Position numbers and translations under genes: made by a program | NCBI GenBank assembly: GCA_003248935.1 | Contig: QFQF01000016.1 | Location: forward strand, 1-64,000 | Source of the DNA: Sphingobium sp. | GTDB taxonomy: Bacteria > Pseudomonadota > Alphaproteobacteria > Sphingomonadales > Sphingomonadaceae | Direction of reading: 5' to 3' | Length of the DNA stretch: 64,000 bases | Notes under the pieces: generated by a model | Database searches by the model: none | Seen by the model: the letters and a program-made list of their open reading frames with translations, nothing else | Told to the model about the DNA's origin: nothing | Shown here: positions 37,478 to 45,228 of the stretch, piece after piece | How positions within the stretch are numbered: position 1 is the stretch's first letter | Layout of the letters: each line of letters opens with the position of its first letter

Positions 37478-38466
37478 AGCGCCTTTACGGCCACGCGCGT
37501 CTCCGACGCCCGGCCCAGCGGATTGCGCAGCGGCAGGGTGAAGGGCGCGGCCTCGATCTCGAACGTGTCGCCGACCTGCGTCCTCACGCCGTCGCTGAAC
37601 GACAGGGTCGCCGTTCCAAAGAAATGGACATGAATGTCGCCGGGCCGGCGGAACAGGTCATACTTGAAATGGTGCGCCTCCAGATTGGCGATCGTATGGG
37701 ACATGTTCGCCTCACCGGACAGGAACGGCTTCTCCCACACGGTCGCGCCGTCGCGCACGATACGGCTGGTCCCTTCGATATGGTCGGGCGGCGTGCCGAC
37801 CAGCAACTCGGGCCCGATCGCAGCCTGACGCAGCTTGGAGTGGGCAAGCCAGAGATAGTTGTGCCGTTCCGTCACATGGTCGGAAAATTCGTTGGCAAGG
37901 CACAGGCCCAGGCGGAACGGCGTACCCTCCGGCCCGATCAGGTAGATGCCCGCCAGCTCCGGCTCCTCACCGCCATCCTGCGCGAAGGACGGCATGGTGA
38001 GCGTATCGCCCGGCCCGATGAGTTGCGTGCCGTCGCCCTTGTAGAACCACTCCGGCTGTTGCCCGATCTGTCCTGGCGCTGGCTTTCCACCCTCAAGCCC
38101 TTCCAGGAACATCCGCATGGAATCGGTCTTGGCTTCGGTCGCCAGCGCCTCGCGATGCATCTTGTCGCGTCCCTCGGCCGACCCCAGGTGCGTGAGGCCG
38201 GTGCCGGTCAGCAGCATGTGGGCGCCGTCCTGATGGTCGACCGGCGCGATCAGACGGCCTGCCGCGAACGCGGCGGCAAGATCGACGGCATCGCCCACAC
38301 CCGCAGCCGCCACGACCTCGGAAAGGGAACGCCCCTGCGCGATCGCTTCGGTGGCGAGGGCGATAATGGAGGCAAAGCCGGACACGAAGGCGGCACGATC
38401 ACCATCGGCTGCAATGACGGAACGCGCACCGTCTTCCGCACGATGCTGCAACAAACGAAATGACAT
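37474..38466 (-). CDS. AraD1/GguC family protein of the FAH fold
   Basis: The 330-residue protein belongs to the fumarylacetoacetate hydrolase superfamily subgroup called AraD1 or GguC. Visible features are PVDHQDGAHMLLTGTGLTHLG, EWFYKGDGTQLIGPG, and the metal-site ELAGIYLIGPEGTPFRLGLC and NEFSDHVTERHNYLWLAHSK. The subgroup travels with pentose and hexonate genes and is thought to act on 2-keto-3-deoxy-L-arabonate, making alpha-ketoglutarate semialdehyde. ATG 38466 has GGAAGGAGAGG just upstream. It is the first full-size gene of the operon, 49 bases after a 31-codon ORF. Confidence 0.78.
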   Translation of the reverse strand: MSFRLLQHRAEDGARSVIAADGDRAAFVSGFASIIALATEAIAQGRSLSEVVAAAGVGDAVDLAAAFAAGRLIAPVDHQDGAHMLLTGTGLTHLGSAEGRDKMHREALATEAKTDSMRMFLEGLEGGKPAPGQIGQQPEWFYKGDGTQLIGPGDTLTMPSFAQDGGEEPELAGIYLIGPEGTPFRLGLCLANEFSDHVTERHNYLWLAHSKLRQAAIGPELLVGTPPDHIEGTSRIVRDGATVWEKPFLSGEANMSHTIANLEAHHFKYDLFRRPGDIHVHFFGTATLSFSDGVRTQVGDTFEIEAAPFTLPLRNPLGRASETRVAVKAL

Positions 38467-38515
38467 CAACCTCTCCTTCCCGCACCCATCCGCCAGAATG
38501 GGTCACGGCAGATTG

Positions 38516-38611
38516 TCAGAAACGGGATTCAGCGGCGGCGCTCCGGAACAGGCGCCGAATGGAAGGCAGGCATATCGACATGCCGACTGTCGCAACGGGT
38601 TTGCCGATCAT
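38516..38611 (-). CDS. Unannotated 31-codon ORF heading the sugar operon
   Basis: ATG 38611 is preceded by AAAGGAGG (38619-38626) with ideal 7-base spacing, the best ribosome binding site in this region. A perfect TATAAT -10 (38637-38642) lies just upstream on the same strand. The peptide starts MIGKPVATVGMSICLPSIRR and ends in an Arg/Ser/Ala-rich tail, with one Cys and net positive charge. It is not a run of sugar-pathway codons or an obvious attenuator. It could be a leader peptide, a small protein, or a decoy initiation site. I do not recognise a family. Confidence 0.5.
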   Translation of the reverse strand: MIGKPVATVGMSICLPSIRRLFRSAAAESRF

Positions 38612-38612
38612 A

Positions 38613-38641
38613 TTGCCACCTCCTTTACTCCGACATATTAT
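38613..38641 (+). promoter_or_regulatory. Promoter of the GntR-type regulator gene
   Basis: TTGCCA (38613-38618), a 17-base spacer and TATTAT (38636-38641) precede the regulator start at 38719. The -10 overlaps the opposite-strand TATAAT almost completely, and the putative operator touches both. Confidence 0.6.
38626..38636. promoter_or_regulatory. Candidate operator 1 for the FadR-type regulator
   Basis: On the minus strand the 11-mer reads ATGTCGGAGTA. The FadR-subfamily consensus is TNGTNNNACNA; this site fits at all but two defined positions and shares TGTCGGA-TA with the better site at 40885-40895. It sits between the two overlapping -10 boxes and the start sites. Confidence 0.5.
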
Positions 38642-38642
38642 A
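38637..38642 (-). promoter_or_regulatory. -10 element of the arabinose/galactose operon promoter
   Basis: On the minus strand these bases read TATAAT. Transcription would start near 38630, just ahead of the ribosome binding site of the 31-codon ORF. No good -35 is seen at 16-18 bases, so the promoter may need an activator or be weak without one. Confidence 0.5.
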
Positions 38643-38718
38643 GAGCGTCCGGGATGGCAATGATTGTCGTTGGCCCAATGCGTGTGCGCTGTTAATTGTG
38701 GCGGGCGAAGGAGACGGC

Positions 38719-39486
38719 ATGGCAACGCAGAAGAACGGCACCATGGGCGGTGCCGGTGAAGGCAGCGGCGAAAAACCGAGGGCAACACGAGGCCCCGGCC
38801 GTCGACTGCACGGAGCGATCGCGCACAAGCTGGGCACGGCGATCTTGTCCGGCCAATACGCACCTGGCGACACCCTGTCCGGCGAGGTCGCCTTTGCCGA
38901 GGAACTGGAAGTCTCGCGCAGCGCCTATCGCGAAGCGGTGCAGGTTCTGACCGCGAAGGGGCTGGTGGAAAGCCGGCCGAAGGCGGGCACCCGCGTCCTG
39001 CCGCGCAACCGGTGGAACCTGCTCGATCCGGACGTCCTCGCCTGGGCCTTCGCGGGCGAACCGGACATCGACTTCGTCCGCAACCTGTTCGAACTGCGTG
39101 CCATCGTGGAACCGGCGGCCGCGCGCCTGGCGGCAGAGCGGCGGGACAAGGCCGACCTCAAGACGATGAAGGACGCCCTGGCCGCCATGCGCCGTCACAC
39201 GCTGGCCACCGACGCCGGCCGTGCCGCGGATCGGGACTTCCACAACGCCGTCCTGAACGCCACGCGCAACGACGCGCTGCTGGTCCTGACCGCCAGCATC
39301 GGCGCGGCAGTGAACTGGACGACCCAGTTCAAGCAGCGCTCGCGTGCCCTGCCCCGCAATCCGATCCCCGACCATGTCCGGGTCTACGACGCCATTGCCG
39401 CCGGTGACGGCGAGGCAGCGGCGGACGCGATGCGGACGTTGGTCGACCTTGCGCTGGAAGACACGCGCAGCGCGATGAAGGACTAG
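38719..39486 (+). CDS. GntR-family regulator, FadR subfamily
   Basis: The 255-residue protein has a disordered N-terminus (to about 25), a winged helix-turn-helix (about 30-95; SGEVAFAEELEVSRSAYREA then KGLVESRPKAGTRVLPR) and a C-terminal FCD ligand-binding domain (about 120-245) with LFELRAIVEPAAARLAAER, the metal-type Asp and His in DRDFHNAVLNATRN, and DHVRVYDAIAAGDGEAAADA. Such regulators usually repress sugar-acid catabolism until a ligand binds. ATG 38719 is chosen for AAGGAGA at 38708-38714. It is divergent from the arabinose/galactose operon and likely autoregulated. Confidence 0.87.
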   Translation: MATQKNGTMGGAGEGSGEKPRATRGPGRRLHGAIAHKLGTAILSGQYAPGDTLSGEVAFAEELEVSRSAYREAVQVLTAKGLVESRPKAGTRVLPRNRWNLLDPDVLAWAFAGEPDIDFVRNLFELRAIVEPAAARLAAERRDKADLKTMKDALAAMRRHTLATDAGRAADRDFHNAVLNATRNDALLVLTASIGAAVNWTTQFKQRSRALPRNPIPDHVRVYDAIAAGDGEAAADAMRTLVDLALEDTRSAMKD

Positions 39487-39498
39487 GGGCAGGACCGG

Positions 39499-40815
39499 TT
39501 ACGCCCTGCCCTCGGACTGCTGATCGGGCAGAGCATGTGTCGGACGAGCGCCCCACAAGGCGTAGAAGAGAATATAGAGCTCGCAGGCGGCAGTCAGCAG
39601 GAAGGACAGCTGCAATCCGAACATGTCCGCCAGATAGCCCTGCACGACCACCAGCGCGCCACCGGCGATGGCCATCACCAACAGCCCCGACCCCTCCTCG
39701 GTCAGTGGGCCCAGCCCCTTGATCCCGAGCGTGAAGATGGTCGGGAACATGATCGAATGGAACAGTCCAACGGATATCAGCGCCCACATCGCCACCGAGC
39801 CGCTGGCATAGCTGGTGATCAGCATCACCACGAAAGCGCCGATGGAGGCGAAGGCGAGGACATGCTCAGCCTTCACGCGCTGCATCACCGCCGAGCCCAG
39901 AAAGCGACCGACCATCATGCCACCCCACAGGAACGTCAGGTAACGCCCGGCCTTTTCATGCGTCAGGTTGGCGATGTCCGGCTGGCTCACGAAATTCACG
40001 AACAGATTGGCGACGCCGATTTCCGCGATCAGGTAGATGAAGATCGCGGGAACGCCGAACACGAGATTGCGGTGGTTCCACAGCGAATGCTTCTTGCGCT
40101 CCTCCTTCGCCACCCGGCTCGCCGCCTGCCCCATCGCGGGCAGCGGGAAGCGGGCAATGACGACCGCCAGCACCACCAGCACCACCGCGACGATCAGATA
40201 GGGCAGCTGCACCGCCTGCGCGTCGGCCAGACGCTCGGCCTGGGTCAGGACCGTGCCGGCCTCCGCCGTGCCGCTCTTTGAACGGCCAAGGATCAGATAG
40301 GCACCGAACATCGGCGCCAGCATCGTGCCTGCGGAATTCAGCGCCTGCACCAGATTGAGGCGGGACGACGCGGTTTCCGGCTTGCCGACCACCGCGACAT
40401 AGGGATTGGCCGCCACCTGCAGCAGGGTGATGCCGCTGGCGATCACGAACAGCGCCACCAGCGTGACACCATATGAGGGCAGCCGCGCCGCCGGGATCAT
40501 ACCAAGCGCGCCCACGGCCATGATCAACAGGCCGATGACCAGCGATTTTTGGTATCCAACCCGTTCGATCAGCTTCGCCGACGGGATCGACGCAACGAAA
40601 TAGGCGATGAACCACGTCGATTCGATCAACGTCGTCTGGGTGTAGCTGAGGTCGAACACGCTGCGCAGATGCGGCAGCAGCGTGTTGTTGATGACCGTGA
40701 TGAACCCCCACATGAAGAACAGGCTGGCAAGCAGAGTCAACGCCGGGCCGTAGCGGACTCCCGCTTCTCCGGCACCGGCCGCCGGGGCCGAGGGTGTCGA
40801 TATCGGTGCAGCCAT
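39499..40815 (-). CDS. Sugar:H+ symporter, FucP family MFS
   Basis: The 438-residue protein has 12 membrane helices and typical FucP/GluP sequence: LASLFFMWGFITVINNTLLPHL, the TTLIESTWFIAYFVASIPSAK helix, LLQVAANPYVAVVGKPETASSRL and LNSAGTMLAPMFGAYLIL. Family members carry fucose, glucose, galactose or arabinose across the inner membrane; this one is presumably the uptake step for the locus. It converges on the regulator gene with 12 bases between them and is divergent from galM. Confidence 0.88.
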   Translation of the reverse strand: MAAPISTPSAPAAGAGEAGVRYGPALTLLASLFFMWGFITVINNTLLPHLRSVFDLSYTQTTLIESTWFIAYFVASIPSAKLIERVGYQKSLVIGLLIMAVGALGMIPAARLPSYGVTLVALFVIASGITLLQVAANPYVAVVGKPETASSRLNLVQALNSAGTMLAPMFGAYLILGRSKSGTAEAGTVLTQAERLADAQAVQLPYLIVAVVLVVLAVVIARFPLPAMGQAASRVAKEERKKHSLWNHRNLVFGVPAIFIYLIAEIGVANLFVNFVSQPDIANLTHEKAGRYLTFLWGGMMVGRFLGSAVMQRVKAEHVLAFASIGAFVVMLITSYASGSVAMWALISVGLFHSIMFPTIFTLGIKGLGPLTEEGSGLLVMAIAGGALVVVQGYLADMFGLQLSFLLTAACELYILFYALWGARPTHALPDQQSEGRA

Positions 40816-40869
40816 TGTCACCCTTCTCCAGATACGCAGCCCATATACTCCGGTTGGAGCCGAGCCGCC

Positions 40870-40898
40870 TTGCGCTTCATTTATTTGTCGGACTATAT
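40870..40898 (+). promoter_or_regulatory. Promoter of galM and the sugar-acid dehydratase
   Basis: TTGCGC (40870-40875), a 17-base spacer and CTATAT (40893-40898) precede galM. The candidate operator fills the spacer and first -10 bases, so binding would block polymerase. Confidence 0.55.
40885..40895. promoter_or_regulatory. Candidate operator 2 for the FadR-type regulator
   Basis: The 11-mer TTGTCGGACTA fits the FadR-subfamily consensus TNGTNNNACNA at every defined position. It lies between the divergent FucP-type permease and galM genes and shares TGTCGGA with operator 1 beside the regulator gene. Confidence 0.6.
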
Positions 40899-40947
40899 GG
40901 GCATCAAGGGCGCGTCAATGGGGGCGTCCATGACGTGGAGGATGTGC

Positions 40948-42081
40948 ATGCGGAAGGTAAGTCTGGCAATCGTGGCGTTCGGATGCCTTATGACCACTCC
41001 AGCCCTTGCGGCCGAAGCCAGCCGCGCGCCCGCTGGCACGCTTGCCGACGGCACGAAGATCGAGACGATCACACTGTCGAACGGCCACGGCGTCTCCGCC
41101 CGTATCCTCAGCTACGGCGCCACGCTCCAGTCGCTGATCGGCCCAGACCGCGACGGCAAACCCGCCGATGTCGTGCTGGGCTATGACGACCTGGCATCCT
41201 ATGTCGACCATCCCAATTATTTCGGCGTGACCGTCGGCCGCTATGCCAACCGCATCGCGGGCGGCCGCTTCACGCTCGACGGCGCCAGCTATCAGCTGCC
41301 GCTCAATGACAAGACCAACTCCCTGCACGGCGGCACCAAGGGTTTCGACAAGGTTGCCTGGACCGTCGTTTCGGTGAAAAGCGGTCCGTCCGCGAGCGTC
41401 GTCCTGTCCTATCGCAGCCCGGATGGCGATGCCGGCTATCCCGGCCAGCTCGACACGACCGTCACCTATTCGCTGGACGAAGCGGGCGCTCTGACCATCG
41501 CCTTCGATGCGAAGACGACGAAGCCGACGATCGTCAACATGACGAACCACGCGATCTTCGACCTGGGCGGAGAGGGATCGCCCGACGGCGCGACCGGCCA
41601 TCTGCTGACCATTCCTGCCAAGGCATTCACGCCCGTCAACGCAAAGCTGATCCCGACCGGCGAACTGCGCGCGGTGGAGGGCACGGCATTCGATTTCCGC
41701 ACGCCGCGGCGCGTCGCCGACGGCATCCGTGACGGCCGCGAGGAACAGATCCGCTTCGGCAAGGGCTATGACCATAATTTCGCGCTGGACAAGGGGCTGA
41801 CGAAAGCGCCCGAGCTTGCCGCGCGGCTTGAGGACCCCCGCTCCGGCCGTGTGCTGGACGTGCTCACCACAGAGCCGGGCGTTCAGTTCTACACCGGCAA
41901 CTTCCTGGACGGCAGCTTCATCGGCAAGCAGGGCCATCTCTATCGCATGGGCGACGGCATCGCGCTCGAGCCGCAGAAGTTTCCCGACTCGCCGAACCAG
42001 CCCGCCTTCGTCTCCGCGCGCGTCGACCCGGGCAAGCCCTATCACCACGTCATGATCTACCGTCTGTCCACCACCCGTTGA
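40948..42081 (+). CDS. galM: Exported aldose 1-epimerase (mutarotase)
   Basis: GalM interconverts alpha and beta anomers of galactose, arabinose or glucose. The 377-residue protein has a signal peptide (VSLAIVAFGCLMTTPALAAE), GVTVGRYANRIAGG, the catalytic His residues in TNSLHGGTKGFDK and NMTNHAIFDLGG, and the catalytic Glu in IALEPQKFPDSPNQP. ATG 40948 is chosen over two earlier ATGs (40930, 40942) because GGAGG at 40937-40941 is properly spaced. Export places it in the periplasm beside the arabinofuranosidase. Confidence 0.9.
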   Translation: MRKVSLAIVAFGCLMTTPALAAEASRAPAGTLADGTKIETITLSNGHGVSARILSYGATLQSLIGPDRDGKPADVVLGYDDLASYVDHPNYFGVTVGRYANRIAGGRFTLDGASYQLPLNDKTNSLHGGTKGFDKVAWTVVSVKSGPSASVVLSYRSPDGDAGYPGQLDTTVTYSLDEAGALTIAFDAKTTKPTIVNMTNHAIFDLGGEGSPDGATGHLLTIPAKAFTPVNAKLIPTGELRAVEGTAFDFRTPRRVADGIRDGREEQIRFGKGYDHNFALDKGLTKAPELAARLEDPRSGRVLDVLTTEPGVQFYTGNFLDGSFIGKQGHLYRMGDGIALEPQKFPDSPNQPAFVSARVDPGKPYHHVMIYRLSTTR

Positions 42082-42092
42082 TCGGAACCCGA

Positions 42093-43889
42093 ATGACCAC
42101 TCCCGCCACCCCCAAGCTCCGTTCCCGGGCATGGTTCGACAACCCCGACAATATCGACATGACCGCGCTCTATCTGGAGCGTTACCTGAATTTCGGGCTC
42201 AGCCTTGAGGAACTCCGCTCCGGCAAGCCGATCATCGGCATCGCCCAGACCGGCAGCGACCTCAGCCCGTGCAACCGCCATCACCTCGTCCTTGCCGAGC
42301 GCATCCGCGAGGGCATCCGCGAGGCGGGCGGCATCGCCATCGAGTTCCCGGTCCATCCGATCCAGGAGACCGGCAAGCGCCCTACCGCCGGGCTCGACCG
42401 GAATCTCGCCTATATCGCGCTGGTCGAGGCGATATACGGCTATCCGCTGGATGGCGTGGTGCTGACCACCGGCTGCGACAAGACGACGCCGGCGCTGCTG
42501 ATGGCGGCCGCCACGGTCAATATCCCCGCGATCGCCCTGTCCGTCGGCCCAATGCTGAACGGCTGGCACAAGGGGGAGCGCACCGGTTCGGGCACGATCG
42601 TCTGGCACGCGCGCCAGTTGCTCGCCGCCGGGAAGATCGACGATGAGGGCTTCATCAAGCTCGTCGCCTCCTCGGCGCCGTCGACCGGCTATTGCAACAC
42701 GATGGGCACGGCGACGACAATGAACAGCCTCGCGGAGGCGCTGGGCATGATGCTGCCGGGTTCGGCGGCGATCCCAGCCCCCTATCGTGACCGTCAGGAG
42801 GTCGCATGGCGTACCGGCAAGCGCATCGTCGACATGGTGCATGAGGACCTGAAGCCCTCCGACATCCTGACTCTGGATGCCTTCCACAACGCAATCATGG
42901 TCAACAGCGCCATCGGCGGATCGACCAATGCGCCGATCCACCTCGCCGCCATCGCCCGCCACATCGGCGTCGACCTGCCGCTCAAGGACTGGGAAGATGT
43001 TGGCCACCATATTCCGTTGCTGGTGAACCTTCAGCCGGCCGGCGAATATCTGGGCGAGGATTATTACCGCGCGGGCGGCGTTCCCGCCGTCGTCGCCCAG
43101 TTGATCGAACAGGGCCTGATTCGCGAGGGCGCGATGACGGTCAACGGCAAGACGATGGGCGAAAACTGCAAGGGCGTGGAGATCGAGGACGAGAAGGTCA
43201 TCCGTCCCTATGGCCAGCCGCTGAAGGAAGAAGCGGGCTTCCTCGTCCTGTCCGGCAACCTGTTCGATGCAGCCGTCATGAAGACCAGCGTCATCAGCGA
43301 GGAGTTCCGCCAGCGTTACCTGTCCAACCCTGACGATCCCGACGCGTTCGAGGGACCGGCGGTGGTGTTCGACGGGCCGGAGGATTATCATCACCGCATC
43401 GACGATCCGTCGGTGGGCATCACCCCGGACACGCTGATGTTCATGCGCGGCGCCGGCCCGATCGGCTATCCGGGCGCGGCCGAGGTCGTGAACATGCGTC
43501 CCCCCGCCTATCTGATCACCGAGGGCATCAGTGCGCTGCCCTGCATCGGCGATGGCCGCCAGTCCGGGACGTCAGGCAGCCCGTCGATCCTCAATGCATC
43601 GCCCGAGGCGGCGGCGATGGGTGGCCTTGCACTGCTGCAAACCGGCGATCGCGTCCGCATGGACCTTGCAAAGGGCGAGGTGAACGTCCTTATTCCCGAT
43701 GAGGAGCTTGAGGCTCGCCGCGCGAGGCTGGTCGCCGAGGGCGGCTACCCGTATCCGGCATCGCAGACCCCCTGGCAGGAAATCCAGCGTGCGCTGGTCG
43801 GCCAGATGAACACCGGTGCGATCCTCGAAGGTTCCGAAAAGTACCAGCGCATCGCCCAGACCAGGGGCCTGCCCCGCGACAACCACTGA
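42093..43889 (+). CDS. Sugar-acid dehydratase of the IlvD/Edd family
   Basis: The 598-residue enzyme dehydrates an aldonic acid, most likely L-arabonate, D-xylonate or D-galactonate, to the 2-keto-3-deoxy acid. Motifs are GIAQTGSDLSPCNRHHLVLA and LTTGCDKTTPALLMAA with cluster/metal ligands, MNSLAEALGM, NSAIGGSTNAPIHLAA, and SGTSGSPSILNASPEAA. It follows galM by 11 bases, and both share the operator-controlled promoter. Length and motif pattern match the pentonate dehydratases rather than IlvD itself. A hairpin terminator follows. Confidence 0.88.
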   Translation: MTTPATPKLRSRAWFDNPDNIDMTALYLERYLNFGLSLEELRSGKPIIGIAQTGSDLSPCNRHHLVLAERIREGIREAGGIAIEFPVHPIQETGKRPTAGLDRNLAYIALVEAIYGYPLDGVVLTTGCDKTTPALLMAAATVNIPAIALSVGPMLNGWHKGERTGSGTIVWHARQLLAAGKIDDEGFIKLVASSAPSTGYCNTMGTATTMNSLAEALGMMLPGSAAIPAPYRDRQEVAWRTGKRIVDMVHEDLKPSDILTLDAFHNAIMVNSAIGGSTNAPIHLAAIARHIGVDLPLKDWEDVGHHIPLLVNLQPAGEYLGEDYYRAGGVPAVVAQLIEQGLIREGAMTVNGKTMGENCKGVEIEDEKVIRPYGQPLKEEAGFLVLSGNLFDAAVMKTSVISEEFRQRYLSNPDDPDAFEGPAVVFDGPEDYHHRIDDPSVGITPDTLMFMRGAGPIGYPGAAEVVNMRPPAYLITEGISALPCIGDGRQSGTSGSPSILNASPEAAAMGGLALLQTGDRVRMDLAKGEVNVLIPDEELEARRARLVAEGGYPYPASQTPWQEIQRALVGQMNTGAILEGSEKYQRIAQTRGLPRDNH

Positions 43890-43894
43890 CGTCG

Positions 43895-43954
43895 GAAACG
43901 AACGGGGTACGCTGGCGGGCATTCATCGATGCCGCCAGCGCCTCCGTTCGTTTC
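43895..43954. terminator. Long hairpin between convergent dehydratase and winged-helix genes
   Basis: An 11-bp outer stem (GAAACGAACGG at 43895-43905, CCGTTCGTTTC at 43944-43954) encloses an inner stem (GCTGGC with GCCAGC) and a small loop. Only GTTT follows on either strand, so termination strength is uncertain, but the place between two stops fits. Confidence 0.65.
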
Positions 43955-43957
43955 GTT

Positions 43958-44248
43958 TCAGAGTGCTTCCCTCACCCAGCGCTCGACCGCGATCTGCGCC
44001 TTGGGTGTGAGTTCCAGCAGCGACCGGCGCCCGTCATCGGGGTCGTCGAAACGCCGCACCCATCCCCCGTCGATCAGGCGGCCGATCCAGCGCAAGGCCG
44101 TGGTACTGGGCACCGCCGCAGCGATGCTGGCGCTGGTCGTGCAGACCGTCTTCTCCTCCAGTCCCGCCGCGAACAGGTCGAGAAGCAAATCCCATGCGGG
44201 ATCAGCAAACAGCGCGCCGGGGATCAGTGCGTCGCGCAACCGCCGCAT
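43958..44248 (-). CDS. Winged-helix regulator, start uncertain
   Basis: The domain matches a small sphingomonad winged-helix family: ALFADPAWDLLLDLFAAGL, the helix-turn-helix TSASIAAAVPSTTALRWIGR and RRFDDPDDGRRSLLELTPKA, as in MarR-type wings. From ATG 44248 it has 96 residues. Family-like sequence seems to continue upstream (NASDIPAIVGAVRRHLRMRR), but no ATG, GTG or TTG is in frame there; only CTG 44302, which overlaps the stop of the upstream membrane-protein gene. Translation could therefore start at CTG by coupling, or at 44248. Confidence 0.65.
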   Translation of the reverse strand: MRRLRDALIPGALFADPAWDLLLDLFAAGLEEKTVCTTSASIAAAVPSTTALRWIGRLIDGGWVRRFDDPDDGRRSLLELTPKAQIAVERWVREAL

Positions 44249-44298
44249 CCGCAGATGCCGCCGAACCGCTCCGACTATCGCCGGGATATCACTGGCGT

Positions 44299-44724
44299 TC
44301 AGGCCACCAGACGACGGCGATCCAGCATCACGCCCGCAACCATGCTCAGCAAGCAGGGGATGGCCCAGACCGTCTCCATCGCCTGATATATCTTCGGCGT
44401 CAGGTTCGGCGCCGCGATCGTGGAAAGATGCGTCGTCACGGTGATCAGTTGGAAAGCGGTCATCCAGATCGGGAAGTAGCGCGCGCTCCTCATCGCCAGC
44501 ATGTAGAGACCGAGCAGCAGGAGGATATCCACCGCCGTTACCGGCAACTGGGTGCGCGCGAATGATTCGTCCAATAGCGTTGCTGGCAAAGTCAGGGCGG
44601 TTGCCGCCACGATCATTATTGAGGCCCATCGACCATCTCTTCCGCCGAAGAATGCCGCATACGCGCAGCTCATCAGCATGAGTGTCCAGAAGAAGATCGC
44701 CACCATGGACAGGAGCGGAACCAT
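44299..44724 (-). CDS. Small membrane protein of unknown function
   Basis: The 141-residue protein has four predicted membrane helices (for example MVAIFFWTLMLMSCAYAAFF, IMIVAATALTLPATLL, ILLLLGLYMLAM). I do not recognise the family. The stop codon overlaps the possible start of the winged-helix gene downstream, so the two are probably one unit, with the regulator perhaps sensing or controlling the membrane protein. Confidence 0.6.
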   Translation of the reverse strand: MVPLLSMVAIFFWTLMLMSCAYAAFFGGRDGRWASIMIVAATALTLPATLLDESFARTQLPVTAVDILLLLGLYMLAMRSARYFPIWMTAFQLITVTTHLSTIAAPNLTPKIYQAMETVWAIPCLLSMVAGVMLDRRRLVA

Positions 44725-44778
44725 AGTGCTGCGCCCCCGTCAACATGGTGTGCGACCGTTACGGATTTATCCGATTTA

Positions 44779-45126
44779 TCAGTGCGCTTGGGCTTCCATC
44801 ACCGGCTCGTCCTGCACGGCGCCGATGGGGCCGCCACCCGGGCAGCCGAAGTCGACGGGCGCCAGATTGCTCTGCCCCTTGATGGCCACCAGGTGGCGAT
44901 GCGCGTTGACGATGTCCTTGCGACCGGCAACGACATTGCCAAATCCGGACGCCATGGCATCGAGCGCCTTCTGGCTGTGCACGGGGGCAAGATCGGCGCC
45001 CTGCGTCGCCTCGAGGAACGACAACGCCATACGGGCGGCGTTCATCAGCGCGCCGTCGAGCGCGGCGAATGTGCTGTGGGTATCGGCGGCAACGACGGTT
45101 CCAGCGGCTTCAGTGAAATGCGGCAT
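44779..45126 (-). CDS. Conserved small protein of unknown function
   Basis: The 115-residue protein has no signal peptide or membrane helix. An alpha-helical middle (DGALMNAARMALSFLEATQG, KALDAMASGFGNVVAGRKDI) with NAHRHLVAIK leads to a Gly/Pro-rich tail (DFGCPGGGPIG). AAAGGAGAA lies ideally before ATG 45126, so it is well translated. The shape recalls helical, phasin-like or stress-associated small proteins, but no family is recognised. Confidence 0.6.
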   Translation of the reverse strand: MPHFTEAAGTVVAADTHSTFAALDGALMNAARMALSFLEATQGADLAPVHSQKALDAMASGFGNVVAGRKDIVNAHRHLVAIKGQSNLAPVDFGCPGGGPIGAVQDEPVMEAQAH

Positions 45127-45228
45127 GACTTCTCCTTTCGCACCTGCACGGCACGTTGTTGGTGACCCAAAATTCGTGTGCTTTTTCGGCTGCCGATCGC
45201 CCGATTACGTTCGGGCCTATCGATCCAG

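Noticed and set aside
45199..45216. Terminator between the LuxR-type gene and the small conserved gene
   Set aside because: Only a 6-bp stem with no T-run on either strand.
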